Assembly (NCBI RefSeq): GCF_002278135.3
Contig: NZ_CP029425.2
Span: 434,001 to 498,000 of the forward strand
DNA length: 64,000 nucleotides
Direction: 5' to 3'
DNA from: Bradyrhizobium ottawaense
GTDB lineage: Bacteria > Pseudomonadota > Alphaproteobacteria > Rhizobiales > Xanthobacteraceae
Both the position numbers and the translations under genes were made by a program. Below are positions 23,876 to 34,768 of this stretch, one piece after another. The notes below the pieces were generated by a model. That model was not told the DNA's origin and did not search any database. It worked only from the letters and a program-made list of their open reading frames with translations. The number at the start of each line of letters is the position of its first letter. The first letter of the stretch is position 1.

Positions 23876-24354
23876 GCGCGGTGATAGGGGTGGCCGGCCA
23901 GAATGGTGGCGGCCCGATAAAGCTGTTCCAGAAGCATGACGCGGACCATTTGGTGCGGCCAGGTCGCAGAGCCGAACGCGATCGCGAGCTTCGCCTTACG
24001 GCGCAATTCGGGCGAAAGTCCGTCCGCCCCTCCGATCACGAAGATAGTATGTCCGGCTCCCTCGTCTCGCCAGCGTCCGAGATGCCGTGCGAATACGGTG
24101 GAGTCGAGATTTTGCCCGCGCTCGTCCAGTGCCACCAGGATCGATTTGTCCGGAATATGCGCGGAGATCGCGGCGGCCTCTTCGGTCATCCGCGTCGCGG
24201 TGTCGCGCGCGCGGCTCTCGGGGATTTCGTGGACCAGGAGCTCGCGGAATCCGAGCTTGCGGCCGGCCTCGTCGAACCGCTCGAAATAGCGGTCGGCAAG
24301 CTCCCGTTCGGGGCCCTGCTTCAGCCGGCCCACCGCAATGACAGCAACGCGCAT
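23872..24354 (-). CDS. rlmH: 23S rRNA pseudouridine-1915 N3-methyltransferase RlmH
   Basis: SPOUT-class methyltransferase that modifies pseudouridine 1915 of 23S rRNA (E. coli numbering) on 70S ribosomes. The 160-residue protein has the N-terminal AVIAVGRLKQGPERELADRY, the SAM-binding knot region FVIGGADGLSPELRRKA, and the C-terminal signature GSATWPHQMVRVMLLEQLYRA ending GHPYHRA. Length is normal. Its stop overlaps the envC ATG. A tandem 16/17-bp repeat lies directly upstream of its start codon. Confidence 0.96.
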   Translation of the reverse strand: MRVAVIAVGRLKQGPERELADRYFERFDEAGRKLGFRELLVHEIPESRARDTATRMTEEAAAISAHIPDKSILVALDERGQNLDSTVFARHLGRWRDEGAGHTIFVIGGADGLSPELRRKAKLAIAFGSATWPHQMVRVMLLEQLYRAATILAGHPYHRA

Positions 24355-24386
24355 GATATCTTCAGGGGTCTGATATCTTCAGGGTC
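24355..24386. repeat. Tandem 16/17-bp repeat at the rlmH start
   Basis: TGATATCTTCAGGGGTC (24354-24370) is followed at once by TGATATCTTCAGGGTC (24371-24386). Read on the minus strand, each copy puts CTGAAGATATC in front of the next unit, and the copy nearest the gene abuts the rlmH ATG. It looks like a local duplication of the ribosome-binding region. Confidence 0.7.
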
Positions 24387-24466
24387 GTGTTTTCAAGACC
24401 GCGCGCAAATGGCGCGCGCACGACGCTAGCATGCGCGTCAGCCGATTCGAAATCGGCTCGATCAGC

Positions 24467-24919
24467 CTAGATCGCCTTTGCCGCGATCGCTTTCGCAGCC
24501 CCTGGGCCCTGGGTGTACAATCGCTCGAGATTGTAGAACTCGCGGACCTCGGGTCTGAACACGTGCACGATCACGTCGCCGGAATCGATCAGCACCCAGT
24601 CGCAATTGGGCAAGCCCTCGACATGGATGTTCTTGATGCCGTTTTCCTTGAGGCCCTTGGCGACGTTTTCCGCGATCGCGCCAACGTGCCGGTTCACCCG
24701 GCCGGTGGTGACGATCATGTAGTCGGAGTACGCCGATTTGCCGCGAAGGTCGATGGTGACCGTCTCTTCCGCCTTCATGTCGTCGAGGCGGGAGAGGATC
24801 AGGCTCAGCGTCTTGTCGGCGTCGGGTTGCGCCTTCAAGGCCGCAGCGTTGGCTGATGTTTTACGCGCCGGCTTGGCAACCTTGGGTAAAACAGACTTCG
24901 TCGAAGCTGACTTGGACAA
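24467..24919 (-). CDS. rsfS: Ribosome silencing factor RsfS
   Basis: Ribosomal silencing factor (former YbeB/Iojap) that binds L14 and blocks subunit joining in starvation. The open frame gives 150 residues from a TTG at 24919. The first 35 residues are basic and low complexity. The conserved domain starts at about ADKTLSLILSRLDDMKAEE and includes TIDLRGKSAYSDYMIVTTG, GLPNCDWVLIDSGDVIVHVF and REFYNLERLY. A shorter start is possible because the TTG has no clear ribosome-binding site. It lies in the usual nadD-rsfS-rlmH order. Confidence 0.92.
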   Translation of the reverse strand: MSKSASTKSVLPKVAKPARKTSANAAALKAQPDADKTLSLILSRLDDMKAEETVTIDLRGKSAYSDYMIVTTGRVNRHVGAIAENVAKGLKENGIKNIHVEGLPNCDWVLIDSGDVIVHVFRPEVREFYNLERLYTQGPGAAKAIAAKAI

Positions 24920-25061
24920 TACAGATGTGGTCAGGGACCATTCCTTTCACTGTATCGCGAACGCCGAATCCGGCGCTCACCGGTTACACTACATCATGTG
25001 GGGTTAAGGGTTTCAATATGCCAGAGAGGCTGAAGCCCACACGAGATCCGCGCACTTGTCC

Positions 25062-25706
25062 TCACATTGTACCTTTCCAGCTCCCGTCCGGGTTCCGTAA
25101 GCCGGTCGAGGACAGATTCAGCTTCATTCCGGTCAGGAAAACCCAGGCCGGCGCCGGCTGATTCGCAAGCAGCGCTGCCTTGTTCTCGGGGAGGCGATAG
25201 CGCGCCAGCGCCTGGGCGGCGGGGGAGGCGAGGGCGCGAAAACTCTGCGGCGGGCGGTCGATGACTGCCATCGGCACCTGGCCGGCGATGCGCCGCCAGT
25301 GCTGCCAACGATGGAATTGAGCGAGATTGTCGGCGCCCATGATCCAGACAAAGCGCAGGCCGCTGAGGCGGCGGCGCAAGGTGTTGATCGTGTCGATAGT
25401 GTAGCGCGTGCGGATGACGGATTCGAGACAGCTGACCTCGATCCTGGGATCATCGGCGACGTCGCGCGCGGCCTGCATGCGCTCCCCGAGCTCATGCAGA
25501 TTGCCGTTCTCCTTCAGCGGATTGCCCGGAGTCACCAGCCACCACACGCGGTCGAGCTGAAGGCGCTTCAGCGCGAACTGGCTGATCGCGCGATGCGCCT
25601 GGTGCGGCGGATTGAACGAGCCGCCGAGCAGGCCGATGCGCATGCCTTCGGTGTAGGGCGGTATCGCCTGCGCGAAGAAGCGGGGGGCGACGAAATTGTT
25701 ACTCAA
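25062..25706 (-). CDS. nadD: Nicotinate-nucleotide adenylyltransferase
   Basis: Makes nicotinic acid adenine dinucleotide from NaMN and ATP in NAD synthesis. The 214-residue frame starts at a TTG at 25706. An ATG at 25643 ([17 protein letters not shown]) is a reasonable alternative, which would remove 21 residues not needed for the fold. The nucleotidyltransferase motif [11 protein letters not shown] and the C-terminal SSTGLR-type motif (NLSSTGLRN) are present, as is [15 protein letters not shown]. It is 22 bases downstream of proA on the same strand. Confidence 0.94.
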   Translation of the reverse strand: MSNNFVAPRFFAQAIPPYTEGMRIGLLGGSFNPPHQAHRAISQFALKRLQLDRVWWLVTPGNPLKENGNLHELGERMQAARDVADDPRIEVSCLESVIRTRYTIDTINTLRRRLSGLRFVWIMGADNLAQFHRWQHWRRIAGQVPMAVIDRPPQSFRALASPAAQALARYRLPENKAALLANQPAPAWVFLTGMKLNLSSTGLRNPDGSWKGTM

Positions 25707-25728
25707 TGTCCGCGCCCCGCGACGTTAC

Positions 25729-27024
25729 TTACGGCCGTGTCTGACCGGTGCCGTGAACGCGATATTTGAAGCTCGTCAGCTGCTCGGCCCCGACCGGGCC
25801 GCGGGCGTGGAAGCGGCCGGTCGCAATCCCGATCTCGGCGCCGAAGCCGAACTCGCCGCCATCGGCGAACTGCGTGGAGGCGTTGTGCAGCACGATCGCG
25901 GAATCGACCTCGCTCAGGAATTTCCTCGCAGCCGCCTCATCCGCGCTCACGATCGCATCGGTGTGATGCGAGCCATGGTTCTGAATGTGCGCGATTGCGC
26001 CATCGACGCCGTCGACGACCTTCGCCGCGATGATCGCGTCGAGATATTCGGTGTCCCAATCGTCTTCGCTCGCAGGTTTTACGCGCGCATCCGTTCCTTG
26101 CACCGTTTCGTCGCCGCGTACTTCGCAGCCCGCCTCGATCAGCATCTCGACCAGCGGCTTCAGATTTTTGCCGGCCGCGGCGCGATCGACCAGCAGCGTC
26201 TCGGCCGCGCCGCAGACCCCGGTGCGGCGCATTTTTGCGTTGAGCACGAGCGACTTCGCCATCGCGAGGTCGGCGCTGGCATCGACATAGACGTGGTTGA
26301 CGCCTTCCAGATGCGCGAACACAGGCACGCGCGCCTCCTGCTCGACGCGCGCGACGAGGCTTTTTCCCCCGCGGGGCACGATCACGTCGACGGCGCCGTT
26401 CAGGCCCGACAGCATCATGCCGACGGCCGCGCGGTCGCGCGTCGGGACCAGCGTGATCGCAGCTTCAGGCAGGCCGGCTTCACGCAGGCCCTGCACCAGG
26501 CATTCATGGATCGCGCGGCAGGACCGAAAGCTGTCCGAGCCGCCGCGCAGGATTACGGCATTGCCGGACTTCAGGCACAGCACGCCGGCGTCGGCCGCAA
26601 CGTTCGGACGGCTCTCGAAGATCACGCCGACGACGCCGAGCGGCACGCGCACGCGCTCGATCCTCATGCCGTTTGGCCGCTGCCAGCTCTCGGTGACGAT
26701 GCCGACGGGATCGGCGATGCCGCGTACGATGCCGATGCCCTCGGCCATGCCCTCGATGCGGGCCGGCGTCAGCGTCAGGCGGTCGATGAAGGAGGAGGTG
26801 GCATTGCCGGAGGCGCGGGCTTCGGCGACGTCCTCGGCATTGGCGGCGAGGATCGCCGCAGAGCTCGCGCGGATCGCCCGCTCCATGGCTTCCAGCGCCC
26901 GGTTTTTCTGCTCCGGCGGCGCCAGCGCCAGCACGCGCGCGGCAGCGCGGGCACGGGTGGCGAGATCAGACATCAGCGCCTGGAGATCGGCATTGCCGTC
27001 AACGGCTTTGAGGGGGGCGGCCAT
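25729..27024 (-). CDS. proA: Glutamate-5-semialdehyde dehydrogenase (gamma-glutamyl phosphate reductase)
   Basis: Second step of proline synthesis, reducing gamma-glutamyl phosphate with NADPH. The 431-residue aldehyde-dehydrogenase-fold protein has [31 protein letters not shown], the active-site Cys in [15 protein letters not shown], and the C-terminal [18 protein letters not shown] signature. Length is normal. It follows proB after a 230-base gap filled by a palindromic repeat. Confidence 0.97.
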   Translation of the reverse strand: MAAPLKAVDGNADLQALMSDLATRARAAARVLALAPPEQKNRALEAMERAIRASSAAILAANAEDVAEARASGNATSSFIDRLTLTPARIEGMAEGIGIVRGIADPVGIVTESWQRPNGMRIERVRVPLGVVGVIFESRPNVAADAGVLCLKSGNAVILRGGSDSFRSCRAIHECLVQGLREAGLPEAAITLVPTRDRAAVGMMLSGLNGAVDVIVPRGGKSLVARVEQEARVPVFAHLEGVNHVYVDASADLAMAKSLVLNAKMRRTGVCGAAETLLVDRAAAGKNLKPLVEMLIEAGCEVRGDETVQGTDARVKPASEDDWDTEYLDAIIAAKVVDGVDGAIAHIQNHGSHHTDAIVSADEAAARKFLSEVDSAIVLHNASTQFADGGEFGFGAEIGIATGRFHARGPVGAEQLTSFKYRVHGTGQTRP

Positions 27025-27148
27025 TGGAGTTTCAACCTTCTGCTAAGGCGGTGTCCTAGCACGGAAATCCCGCTTTTGCGAAGGGCGGGGAGGGTATGGC
27101 TGGGGCCCGGCGGGCGGTTGCTGGGCTCGGCCACCGGCCTAGCCCCAA

Positions 27149-27234
27149 CGTCATGGCCGGGCTTGACCCGGCCATCCACGTCTTGCCCGGCCTTCGAAAG
27201 GACGTGGATGCCCGGGACAAGCCCGGGCATGACG
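27149..27234. repeat. Large palindromic repeat in the proB-proA gap
   Basis: A 34-base left arm starting CGTCATGGCCGGGCTTGACC (27149-27182) and a right arm ending GCCCGGGCATGACG (27201-27234) are near-perfect inverted repeats, and each arm is itself a hairpin. The sequence class is the same as at 1508-1603 and 13521-13590, and all three copies lie between same-strand, probably co-transcribed genes. Confidence 0.8.
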
Positions 27235-27254
27235 GCTTGGGTGCTCTTCGGGCC

Positions 27255-28388
27255 TTACCCGCCCACCACCAGATCGTCGCGGTGGATCATCTCCGATCTT
27301 CCGCTGATACCGAGGATGGTCATCACGTCCGGGGAGGAGCGGCCCTTGATCCGCTCGGCGACCTCGGCGTCGTAGGCGATCAGGCCGCGGCCGACCTCGC
27401 TGGTGTCGGGGCCGCGCACGATCACGGCATCGCCGCGGGCGAACTGGCCCTCGACCTTGATCACGCCGGCCGGCAGCAGGCTGGCGCCGGCACGCAGCGC
27501 CGTCACCGCGCCGGCGTCGATGGTCAGCGTGCCCTTCGGCTCCAACGTGCCCGCGATCCAGCGCTTTCGCGAGGTGATGGGATTGGCCGGCGTCAGGAAC
27601 CAGGTGCAGCGGCCGCCGTCGGCGATCGCCTGCAAGGGATGCTCGATCTTGCCGGAGGCGATCAGCATATGCGTGCCGCCGGTGGTCGCGATCTTGGCCG
27701 CCTCGACCTTGGTGCGCATGCCGCCGCGCGACAGCTCGGACTCGGCGTCTCCCGCCACGGCTTCGATCTCCGAGGAGATGCTCTCGACCACCGGAATGAG
27801 CTTTGCGTTCGGATTGTTCTTCGGTGGAGCGTCGTAGAGCCCGTCGATGTCGGACAGCAGCACGAGCAAGTCGGCGCTCGCCATGGTGGCGACGCGCGCG
27901 GCGAGGCGATCATTGTCGCCGTAGCGGATCTCGTTGGTGGCGACCGTGTCGTTCTCATTGATCACGGGGATCGCGCGCCACTCCAGCAGCTTGCCGATGG
28001 TGGAGCGTGCATTGAGATAGCGACGGCGCTCCTCGGTGTCCTGGAGCGTCACCAGGATCTGGCCGGCGCCAATGTCGTGTGCCCCGAGCACCTCGGACCA
28101 GATCCGCGCCAGCGCGATCTGGCCGACGGCGGCGGCGGCCTGGCTCTCTTCCAGCTTCAGCGGGCCGCGCGGCAGCTTGAGACGGCTGCGGCCGAGCGCG
28201 ATCGAGCCGGAGGAGACGACGAGGACGTCGCGCCCCTCCCTGTGCAGCTTGGCCATGTCGTCGGCGAGCGCGGCGAGCCAGGATGCCCGCACCTCGCCCT
28301 TGTCGGAATCGACCAGCAGCGCGGAGCCGACCTTGACGACGATGCGGCGGAATTGACTGAGTTCGGGGCTGGCCATGGCGGTCGTCAA
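27255..28388 (-). CDS. proB: Glutamate 5-kinase
   Basis: First and feedback-regulated step of proline synthesis. The 377-residue protein has the amino-acid kinase domain ([64 protein letters not shown]) and a C-terminal PUA domain ([45 protein letters not shown]). Length is normal. In related genomes it normally follows obgE directly; here three accessory genes lie between them. Confidence 0.97.
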   Translation of the reverse strand: MTTAMASPELSQFRRIVVKVGSALLVDSDKGEVRASWLAALADDMAKLHREGRDVLVVSSGSIALGRSRLKLPRGPLKLEESQAAAAVGQIALARIWSEVLGAHDIGAGQILVTLQDTEERRRYLNARSTIGKLLEWRAIPVINENDTVATNEIRYGDNDRLAARVATMASADLLVLLSDIDGLYDAPPKNNPNAKLIPVVESISSEIEAVAGDAESELSRGGMRTKVEAAKIATTGGTHMLIASGKIEHPLQAIADGGRCTWFLTPANPITSRKRWIAGTLEPKGTLTIDAGAVTALRAGASLLPAGVIKVEGQFARGDAVIVRGPDTSEVGRGLIAYDAEVAERIKGRSSPDVMTILGISGRSEMIHRDDLVVGG

Positions 28389-28565
28389 ATTGCTCTGTCG
28401 TTGGTCCGGCGGAGCAAAAAGGGGCGGCGCCGATGCGGCTAGCTTTTGCAGCAGGACGGTGGCCGGCGCAAGGCAGCGGAGCCGGTAAATAGGCCTAACG
28501 GCGCCCTTGTCGGCCGAGGCCCGGGCAGTCTATGCCTCGAATAATCAATAACGAGGGAGGATGAC

Positions 28566-29534
28566 GTGGACCGACGCAGCTTCATCGGCGGAGGCCTCTC
28601 GCTGCCCTTGCTGGCGCAGGCCAGTGGCGCACATGCTCAATCCGGCCCGCTGACGCGCATCATCTTCCCGTTCGCGGCAGGCGGCAGCGGTGATGCCTTG
28701 TGTCGTCTCATAGCCGAGCAATTCGGCGCCCCGCTTGGGCGAACCATGATCGTCGAGAATCGTACCGGTGGTGACGGGTTGATCGGAATCAGGGCCGTGA
28801 AGGGCGCAAGCTCCGACGGCAATACAATCTTGGTGGCGACGGGTCCGACCATGTACCTGCTGCCGATGGTGGAGAATCAACCGAGCTTCGACGCGGCCAG
28901 GGATTTCGTCCCCGTGTCGCAACTGGTTCGCTTCGAGTTTGCCGTCGTTGCAAGTCCCGCGATCGGGGTGGGTAGTTTCAGTGAACTCGTCACCTGGTTG
29001 AGGGCAAATGTCGCAAAGGCCGCCTATGGGACACCAGGCAGCGGCAACATCCCGCACTTCCTCGGATGGCGACTTGAACAGATGCTTGATCTTTCAATGA
29101 CCCGGGCGCCCTATCGCGGGAGTGCGCTGGTCATGAATGATCTCATCGCCGGCCATCTGCCGTTCGGCATCACCACGGTATCCGATGCGATCGCGCAGCA
29201 TCGTGCCAACGGCGTGAGGATCCTCGCGATTGCAAGCGCAGAGCGCTCGACGTTCGTCCCCGACGTGCCGACGCTGAAGGAAAGCGGCATCGATCTCGTT
29301 GCCGACGGCTGGTACGGCATGTGGCTCCCCGCCGGCAGCCCGCCGGATTTTGCCGAAAAGCTCAGCGCAGCCGCGGTCGCGATGCTGGCCAAGCCGGAGG
29401 TGAAGGAGAAGCTCACCGCGATCGGGTTGATTCCGGTCGGGAGCAATGCGGACGGGCTTTCGAAGGAGCTCGCCGCCAACACGGCGTTCTGGCAGCCGAT
29501 CGTCAAGGCGACGGGATACAAGATCGAGAATTGA
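28566..29534 (+). CDS. Tripartite tricarboxylate transporter (Bug family) substrate-binding protein
   Basis: 322-residue periplasmic binding protein of the Bug/TctC family. It has a twin-arginine-like signal peptide (MDRRSFIGGGLSLPLLAQASGAHA), the first ligand-loop region TRIIFPFAAGGSGDALCRLIAEQ, the ENRTGGDGLIGIRAVKGA motif typical of the family, and YGTPGSGNIPHFLGW. The start is a GTG with GAGGGAGGATG just before it. There are no TctA/TctB-like membrane genes in the window, so it is an orphan binding protein, as is common for this expanded family. The ligand is unknown. It is divergent from proB. Confidence 0.88.
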   Translation: MDRRSFIGGGLSLPLLAQASGAHAQSGPLTRIIFPFAAGGSGDALCRLIAEQFGAPLGRTMIVENRTGGDGLIGIRAVKGASSDGNTILVATGPTMYLLPMVENQPSFDAARDFVPVSQLVRFEFAVVASPAIGVGSFSELVTWLRANVAKAAYGTPGSGNIPHFLGWRLEQMLDLSMTRAPYRGSALVMNDLIAGHLPFGITTVSDAIAQHRANGVRILAIASAERSTFVPDVPTLKESGIDLVADGWYGMWLPAGSPPDFAEKLSAAAVAMLAKPEVKEKLTAIGLIPVGSNADGLSKELAANTAFWQPIVKATGYKIEN

Positions 29535-29562
29535 ACCGTAATCGTGAAGTGGGTCTCCGCTA

Positions 29563-30069
29563 ATGGAACAGCAGCTGCTTGGCGCCGCGCGGTTGTTTGC
29601 GAGTCACTATCAAATCGTCGTCTGCGACGATCCGCGCAGACCGCTTGGTGCTGATGAAAATTGGAATGACGAGAAGGCCAAACGGGGCTTTGCAGGCGCG
29701 CCCACGTTCCGCATGATCAATACCGAAGCTGATCTTAATGACCATTGGGTCGAGCTGGTCGCCGCTAGCCGGCCGCCCTCCTTCGATGAATGGCAGCGGA
29801 TCACCTGCGTCCACTTCCGATCCGAGAGCGGACGCGTTCACGTCATGTCGGTGATCGACAATGAGCCTGCATATTCCGCAGGCGTGGAGCCGGGCGATTA
29901 TTCGATCTATGCGGCCGCGCAAAATCTCGGAATCGATCAATTGAGCCTCGGCGAGAGCACGAACCTCGCTGATGTCGAATTCGCCCAGCGAAAAGATGTC
30001 GAGTGGTATCGCCTCTTTCTGGTTCCGGGCAAACCGGAGTTCGAAGGACGACTCGTGGACCGCCCTTAA
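29563..30069 (+). CDS. Hypothetical protein, tentatively ComJ-like
   Basis: 168-residue protein, 28 bases after the Bug gene and in the same direction. No signal peptide or membrane segment is seen. The pattern SHYQIVVCDD..P, then W-x-D-E..K..GFAG, FRMINTEADLNDHWVEL, W-x-R-I-T-C-V-H-F, VMSVIDNEPAYSAGVEPGDYSIY resembles the ComJ family (inhibitor of the NucA nuclease in Bacillus), going by my memory of that sequence. I did not align it. If it is ComJ-like, a nuclease partner is expected, but none is seen in the window. Confidence 0.6.
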   Translation: MEQQLLGAARLFASHYQIVVCDDPRRPLGADENWNDEKAKRGFAGAPTFRMINTEADLNDHWVELVAASRPPSFDEWQRITCVHFRSESGRVHVMSVIDNEPAYSAGVEPGDYSIYAAAQNLGIDQLSLGESTNLADVEFAQRKDVEWYRLFLVPGKPEFEGRLVDRP

Positions 30070-30092
30070 GACGTACCGAGCGATGATTTGGC

Positions 30093-31727
30093 TTACATCT
30101 TCGCGCGTTGCGCGATGCCGTCCTTGATCGCGTCGAGCTCTTTCTCATCCCAGATGCCGATCAGGAAGCCGCCTTTCACTTGGAGCTGGTTCTCGGCATA
30201 GGCTGCGATCTTCTCGCGCGGCGTGGTGATGTGGTCGTTCGGATGCAGCGCCCAGTCGAACAGCTCGGCTCGCAACCGCGCGATGATGCCGCCGCATTCG
30301 GGGTCGTCGCCGCGATCGACATATTCTTGCGGATCGGTTTCGAGGTCATACAGCATCGGGCGGAAGCCGGAGGCGTGAATGTATTTCCAGCGGCCGTCGA
30401 ACACCATGAACAGGCGGCAGCGCTCGATCGGCTGGTTCAGCTTCAGCCGCACATCCTGCATGGCATAGTCGTATTCGGAGAAGGCGACCTTGCGCCAATC
30501 AGGCGGCGTCGATCCGCGCAGCAGCGGAAGCAGCGAGCGCCCTTCGAGGATGTGACCCGGCACCTTGCCGCCGAAATAGTCGACGAAGGTCGGCGCGAGG
30601 TCGATGCCTTCCACCAGCGCGTCGCTGCGCGTGCCGCGTGTGGCGTCGGCCTCTTTCGACGGGTCGATGATGATCAACGGAATCTTCGCCGACTGCTCGT
30701 GGAACAAATCCTTCTCGCCCATCCAGTGATCGCCGAGATAATCGCCGTGATCACTGGTGAACACGATCATGGTGGTGTCCAGCAGATCGCGTTCTTCCAG
30801 AAACTTCATCAGCACGCCCATCTGGTCGTCGATCTGGGTGATCAGGCCCATATAGGTCGGGATCACCTTCTCGCGGGCATCGTCGCGCGCCATGTTGCGG
30901 GAGTAACGCATGTCCATATAGGCGCCGAACACCGGATGCGGATTCTGCCGCTCGCGCTCGGAGCGGATCACCGGGATCATGTCCGAGGTCGAGTACATGC
31001 TGGCGTAGGGCTCCGGCGCGATATAGGGCCAGTGCGGCTTGATGTAGGACAGATGCAGGCACCACGGCCGACCATCGGTCTCGGCCTCGCCGATGAAATC
31101 CATCGCGCGCCGCGTCATGTAGGGCGTTTCGGAATGCTCATCCGGCACGCGCGCCGCCTTGTCGGCATGCACCAGCAGCCAGCCGTTCTGCAAGCTACCG
31201 TCCTCTGCCGCGCCTGAGTTCGCCCAATGCTCCCAGGGATTGCTGGCTTCAAAACCCTGTTGGCGCAGATATTCGTCGTACTTCGGGCGCGGGCGGCCGG
31301 TCGGATGCAGACCGTCGTCGCGCTCATACGGTTCAAAGCCGCATTCGGCGACGTGCACGCCGATCATCGATTCCGGGGGAATGCCGAGCGCCTTCATGCC
31401 TTCGAGATCGGGCGCCATGTGGGTCTTGCCGACCAGCACGTTGCGCACGCCGATCTTCTTGAGGTGATCGCCGAGCGTGGGCTCGCCGACGCGCAGCGGC
31501 CAGCCGTTCCAGTGCGAGCCGTGCGAGCGCATGTAGCGGCCAGTGTAGAACGACATCCGCGACGGGCCGCAGATCGGCGATTGCACATAGGCCTTGCTGA
31601 ACAGCACGCCGCGCTTGGCCATCGCGTCGATGTTCGGCGTCTTCAGCGTGGGATGGCCGGTGCAGCCGAGATAATCATAGCGAAGCTGGTCGCACATGAT
31701 CCAGAGAACATTCTTCGCGCGCGCCAT
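30093..31727 (-). CDS. Sulfatase (alkaline phosphatase superfamily)
   Basis: 544-residue type I sulfatase. The formylglycine-forming signature is CGPSR (C53, R57), within SPICGPSRMSFYTGRY. Metal ligands are visible in VLWIMCDQLR (D13) and in VFTSDHGDYLGDHWMGEKD, and the Lys/His region is in LVGKTHMAPD. There is no signal peptide, so it is probably cytoplasmic. Substrates could be sulfate esters or phosphonate/phosphate diesters; sequence alone does not decide. It is convergent with the ComJ-like gene (23-base gap) and needs a formylglycine-generating enzyme that is not in the window. Confidence 0.88.
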   Translation of the reverse strand: MARAKNVLWIMCDQLRYDYLGCTGHPTLKTPNIDAMAKRGVLFSKAYVQSPICGPSRMSFYTGRYMRSHGSHWNGWPLRVGEPTLGDHLKKIGVRNVLVGKTHMAPDLEGMKALGIPPESMIGVHVAECGFEPYERDDGLHPTGRPRPKYDEYLRQQGFEASNPWEHWANSGAAEDGSLQNGWLLVHADKAARVPDEHSETPYMTRRAMDFIGEAETDGRPWCLHLSYIKPHWPYIAPEPYASMYSTSDMIPVIRSERERQNPHPVFGAYMDMRYSRNMARDDAREKVIPTYMGLITQIDDQMGVLMKFLEERDLLDTTMIVFTSDHGDYLGDHWMGEKDLFHEQSAKIPLIIIDPSKEADATRGTRSDALVEGIDLAPTFVDYFGGKVPGHILEGRSLLPLLRGSTPPDWRKVAFSEYDYAMQDVRLKLNQPIERCRLFMVFDGRWKYIHASGFRPMLYDLETDPQEYVDRGDDPECGGIIARLRAELFDWALHPNDHITTPREKIAAYAENQLQVKGGFLIGIWDEKELDAIKDGIAQRAKM

Positions 31728-31822
31728 GCGTCATCCCTGCATTTTCTTGATTGTTCGATGCTGCGCTATTGGGCCAGGGAAGACAAGCCAGAGATGCGCC
31801 GTGACCGCAGCCGCAATCTCCG

Positions 31823-31953
31823 CCGTCGTCCCTGCGAAAGCAGGGGACCCATAACCACAGGGCGTGGTTTGGCGAAGACTCGATGTTCGGTACTGCAACC
31901 ATCCGCAGTCGAGAGATCACGCGGTGTGGGTCCCTGCGTGCGCAGGGACGACA
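31823..31953. repeat. GTCGTCCCTGCG inverted-repeat element, copy 1
   Basis: Ends are GTCGTCCCTGCG and CGCAGGGACGAC, with GGGACCCATAACCACAGGG and GGGTCCCTGCG inside. The right end touches the obgE stop codon. A related element with the same ACCCATAACCACAGGG-type core (in opposite orientation) is at 34608-34744. Confidence 0.7.
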
Positions 31954-31954
31954 A

Positions 31955-33563
<1,609 letters not shown>

Positions 33564-33661
33564 GTCCCTGCTCTCTGTTCGTGGTCGGCCTATCGCTACC
33601 GCGACGCGAAGAGTGCGACAATCCGTTCAATTCGCCGGATGCGGGCTTGTCCCTGTGGCTC

Positions 33662-34597
33662 ATGCCATTACAACGGCGCTCGATGCCCCTGTTCAAGAAC
33701 CTCTCAGCCTATGACGATCGCTCCGCGCGCCTCGCCGGCATTGGGCTGATGGTGCTGTCGATCTTCATGTTCTCGTTCGGCGACGCCATGGGCAAGTTCC
33801 TGGTCGGGACTTATTCGGTGGGGCAGCTCTTGTTCCTGCGCGCCTGCGCGGCGCTGCTGCTGCTCGCACCGCTGATCTGGCGGCAGCGCCACGATTTCGT
33901 CCGCCTCGAGCGGCCGTGGCTCCAGCTGTTTCGCGTCGTGCTGTCGACGCTCGAGGTCGCCGCCTTCTTCCTCGCCACCGTCTATCTGCCGCTCGCCGAC
34001 GTCATCACCTATTATCTCGCCGGTCCCATCTTCGTCACCGCGATGTCGGCGATCTTCTTAGGAGAGAAGGTCGGCTGGCGGCGCTGGACCGCGATCCTGA
34101 TCGGCTTTTGCGGCGTCCTGATCGCGCTGCGGCCGTCGGCGCAGACCGTCAGCCTGCCGGCGCTGATCGCGCTCGGCGGCAGCCTGTCGTTTGCGACCTT
34201 GATGCTGATCACGCGCAGCCTGCGCAAGACGCCCGACATCGTGATGGCATCCTCGCAATTCGTCGGCACGTTTTCGCTGGGCGCGGTGCTGTCGGCGTTT
34301 CACTGGGTGCCGCCGACGCCGAGCAGCCTCGTGATCTTCGCGCTGGCCGGATGCGTCTCGGTCACCGCGCTGTTCTGCGTCAACCGCTCGCTCAAGCTGG
34401 CGCCGGCCAGCGTCGTGGTGCCCTATCAATATTCCATGATCGTCTGGGCCGTGATCTTCGGCTTCGTCGTGTTCGGCGACGTGCCGTCAATGGCCACGCT
34501 CGTCGGCGCCGCGATCATCATCGGGGCGGGGTTCTATATTTATCTGCGCGAGCGCGATTTGGGGCGCGCAAGTGAAGAGATCAATCCGCCGGCGTAG
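33662..34597 (+). CDS. DMT superfamily (EamA) transporter
   Basis: About 311 residues with ten predicted hydrophobic segments in two EamA repeats, including LMVLSIFMFSFGDAMGKFLV in the first half and the matching KLAPASVVVPYQYSMIVWAV in the second. It is an inner-membrane metabolite exporter or permease of unknown substrate. I use the ATG at 33662; ATG 33683 (MPLFKNL) is an alternative and the longer frame to 33581 is unlikely. Confidence 0.88.
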   Translation: MPLQRRSMPLFKNLSAYDDRSARLAGIGLMVLSIFMFSFGDAMGKFLVGTYSVGQLLFLRACAALLLLAPLIWRQRHDFVRLERPWLQLFRVVLSTLEVAAFFLATVYLPLADVITYYLAGPIFVTAMSAIFLGEKVGWRRWTAILIGFCGVLIALRPSAQTVSLPALIALGGSLSFATLMLITRSLRKTPDIVMASSQFVGTFSLGAVLSAFHWVPPTPSSLVIFALAGCVSVTALFCVNRSLKLAPASVVVPYQYSMIVWAVIFGFVVFGDVPSMATLVGAAIIIGAGFYIYLRERDLGRASEEINPPA

Positions 34598-34607
34598 CCC
34601 CACCCAC

Positions 34608-34744
34608 GCTGTCGTCCCGGGGCGCGCGTAGCGCGAGCCCGGGACCATACCCACAGGAAGTCGTTTTGCGAAGTCTCGGAGTGGGAGCGTTGCCCCACAC
34701 TCCTCCCTGTGGTTATGGGTCCCCGCCTTCGCGGGGACGACAGC
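34608..34744. repeat. GTCGTCCC inverted-repeat element, copy 2
   Basis: The ends are GCTGTCGTCCC and GGGACGACAGC. Internal parts include GCGCGTAGCGCG, CATACCCACAGGAAG with its partner CTCCCTGTGGTTATGGGT, and CCCCGCCTTCGCGGGG. It lies between the 3' ends of the DMT and GNAT genes. Confidence 0.75.
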
Positions 34745-34768
34745 GGTGATTGAGGACGCGCCCGCGCC

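Noticed and set aside
25696..27375. Plus-strand 559-codon opening
   Set aside because: It is antisense to proA.
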